A DNA stretch of 64,000 bases from Lewinellaceae bacterium (GTDB lineage: Bacteria > Bacteroidota > Bacteroidia > Chitinophagales > Saprospiraceae): positions 186,001-250,000 of the forward strand of contig JADJUJ010000003.1 of assembly GCA_016710765.1 (NCBI GenBank), written 5' to 3'. The position numbers and the translations under genes were made by a program. The notes under the pieces are model-generated. The model worked only from the letters and a program-made list of their open reading frames with translations. It was not told where the DNA came from and searched no databases. Each line of letters opens with the position of its first letter. The first letter of the stretch is position 1. Positions 62,655 through 64,000 of this stretch are shown piece by piece.

Positions 62655-64000
62655 TTACCAACCCGGCACTATGTTCAAACCAAATTGCAAAGACCGCTGG
62701 TCTTTTGGAAGGCTGAGTGGCCAGGCCCAGTAGGGTTCCACGACGAGCGCATTGAAGAGGTTGACCCGCAAGGATACGCCTGCAGACAACAATGGTTTGT
62801 GCTGAATATGTTCCAGCCCGTCGCCAGGGATGGGATCTTCTGCTTTGAGGTCGGCATTGGTAAACCAGCCCACACCAGCGTCAAAAAACAGGTTCAGGTC
62901 GGTGGGCAGAAAACCAATGGGAATGATGGCCAGTCCCTTGGGCCCAATTAAAGGAAGCCTGAGTTCGGCGTTGCCAATCAGCACTTTGCTGCCGGCCATT
63001 TGTTCGTACAGCGAGCCGTCGTTGCCCGGCAGGTTGTTGGAGAAATTGGACAAATACCCGCGAACGAAGGTCGGTTGCCCGGCAAAAAGCGGAAAAACCT
63101 GGTCGAGATTGTTGGCATTGCCACCCAATCGGTTGTACGAGATGCCGCGCACGGCAAAGGCAATTGGTTTAAAGTAAAAATACTTGCGGGCATCCAGCAA
63201 TACCGTGCTGAAATTGTAATCGCCGAAGTATTTCTCCAATCCGATACGATAGCGGTATCCTTGCAGTGGGGCGGTGAGCCCAAAGTAAGAGTTGTCGCCA
63301 ACAAATGCCGCATTGATGTTGCTCAGGGCCAGTCCTTCGCCTGCTGGCAGGCGCTCGCGGTCCTGACCGAGGTAATTTCCTACCTGATCATAATAGTAGT
63401 AGTAGTGGTCGAGGCGCTGGTGGTAGAGTTCGAAGGCACTGCCGAGTTCGAAGCGCTGGGTAACCGATAAAGGGTAAAACGCGAATACGCCAACGCGTTC
63501 CTGAAACTGGCGCTGCAGGTATACCTCGTCTTTGTAGCCAAAGAACTGCTGTCCGCTCAGGGTACTGTCGACGTTGGCGATGTAATCAGGGGCATAAGAC
63601 CCGGAGCGATAAGGCAGGTGAGAGAGGCTTACCCCCCAATTGATCCTGTTTTTTTGGTTGATGTAAGAAAATTGTCCCGCTGCGTCGGTGATTTCGCCAT
63701 TGAGCGAAAGGCCCGAGTACAACTGGTGGTTACCCAGAATATCGGTAAACAGCATATCGATGCCGCCCGCCATGCCGGAAGTTGCGCCAAAGGAGCTGTT
63801 GCCTGTGGCTACGCCAACACCGGCACTTCCGCCCAGGTAACTGAGGGCGAATTTGGATTTGAATTTTTCCGGCGTCAAAAAGGTTTTGGCCTCCTGGCTG
63901 GCCGTGTTGCTGTCCATCAGCCGCAGGTTGGTGTTGACCATATCCTTTTTACGGGGGTCGAAAGGCGGCAGTGTTGCTGCCAGCATATCCACACTGCTGG
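62655..64000 (-). CDS. BamA/surface-antigen-like outer-membrane barrel protein, C-terminal half (partial)
   Basis: The frame is open to the right edge, so the N-terminus lies beyond the window. After a short linker (ending TFLTPEKFKSKFAL) come roughly 400 residues of amphipathic barrel strands, for example YSGLSLNGEITDAAGQFSYI, YRYRIGLEKYFGDYNFSTVL and FVRGYLSNFSNNL, and the protein ends in a typical outer-membrane beta-signal with a terminal aromatic residue (LQFGLNIVPGW). The barrel resembles the Omp85/surface-antigen domain found at the end of Bacteroidota TolB-propeller proteins, and the strand FVRGY agrees with the Omp85 VRGY/F motif. Whether a propeller precedes it cannot be seen. The upstream linker (LPPFDPRKKDM) is consistent with such a fusion. 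Confidence 0.75.
   Translation of the reverse strand, partial: SSVDMLAATLPPFDPRKKDMVNTNLRLMDSNTASQEAKTFLTPEKFKSKFALSYLGGSAGVGVATGNSSFGATSGMAGGIDMLFTDILGNHQLYSGLSLNGEITDAAGQFSYINQKNRINWGVSLSHLPYRSGSYAPDYIANVDSTLSGQQFFGYKDEVYLQRQFQERVGVFAFYPLSVTQRFELGSAFELYHQRLDHYYYYYDQVGNYLGQDRERLPAGEGLALSNINAAFVGDNSYFGLTAPLQGYRYRIGLEKYFGDYNFSTVLLDARKYFYFKPIAFAVRGISYNRLGGNANNLDQVFPLFAGQPTFVRGYLSNFSNNLPGNDGSLYEQMAGSKVLIGNAELRLPLIGPKGLAIIPIGFLPTDLNLFFDAGVGWFTNADLKAEDPIPGDGLEHIQHKPLLSAGVSLRVNLFNALVVEPYWAWPLSLPKDQRSLQFGLNIVPGW

Noticed and set aside
1..64000. tRNA, rRNA or riboswitch
   Set aside because: Scanning the gaps by eye I found no cloverleaf, rRNA core sequence or known riboswitch core; a covariance-model search would be decisive.

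Overview
The window looks like the chromosome of a free-living Bacteroidota bacterium, most likely of the Saprospiria/Haliscomenobacter type. Evidence seen directly: secreted proteins with type A and type B (gliding-type) T9SS C-terminal domains, a SusC/TonB-receptor tail, LytTR response regulators, a DUF4249-like lipoprotein, a NosD/PA14 surface protein, lipobox signals, an atpD-atpC pair apart from other ATP synthase genes, and promoters fitting the Bacteroidota pattern TTG-N(17-20)-TAnnTTTG. I saw no rRNA, tRNA, transposase, phage or CRISPR genes. It reads as a core/housekeeping stretch with lineage-specific surface-protein genes.

Layout. 0-5.1 kb: TonB receptor tail, dyad repeats, a T9SS cargo gene, then ftsY followed by a PBP4-like gene on the minus strand. 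5.2-14.5 kb: small accessory genes (two-component-propeller lipoprotein, interrupted AraC regulator, membrane proteins, cupin, broken dihaem cytochrome c, tandem YdeI-like pair, LytTR regulator) with several long inverted repeats. 14.9-18.8 kb: MltD-type transglycosylase and atpD-atpC. 18.9-30.9 kb: two very large secreted proteins, a helical protein, a DUF4249-like lipoprotein, a NosD/PA14 protein and a nucleotidyltransferase-GHMP kinase fusion. 31-41 kb: membrane glycosyltransferase, lgt, lysoplasmalogenase, pabA, cvpA, Ycf48-like lipoprotein, lipA, ROK kinase, RidA. 41-54.7 kb: M1 aminopeptidase, MscS channel, glutaryl-CoA-dehydrogenase-like enzyme, OmpA proteins, Crp/Fnr and LytTR regulators, glgB and a secreted delta-60-type protein. 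54.8-64 kb: TPR-histidine kinase with LuxR-type regulator, Ycf48-like T9SS protein, pentapeptide protein, methyltransferase, DUF1801 protein and the C-terminal half of a beta-barrel protein.

Functional themes are envelope biogenesis (FtsY targeting, Lgt, MltD, PBP4, OmpA-type peptidoglycan anchors, T9SS cargo), central metabolism (ATP synthase, lipoate, glycogen branching, acyl-CoA oxidation, folate) and signalling.

A dominant feature is that about a dozen of some fifty genes are interrupted, nearly always by the loss of one or two bases, while conserved motifs continue intact in the shifted frame. This points to an uncorrected consensus (indel-prone reads) more than to gene decay, so single-base oddities such as the Ser in the LipA radical-SAM motif and the Gln in the PBP4 SxxK motif need read-level confirmation. 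I did not find a convincing new multi-gene system. The best leads are the nucleotidyltransferase-GHMP kinase fusion, the 23-bp repeat and dacB-tail relic flanking a secreted-protein gene, the family of long inverted repeats, and the purine/pyrimidine mirror region between ridA and the aminopeptidase gene.
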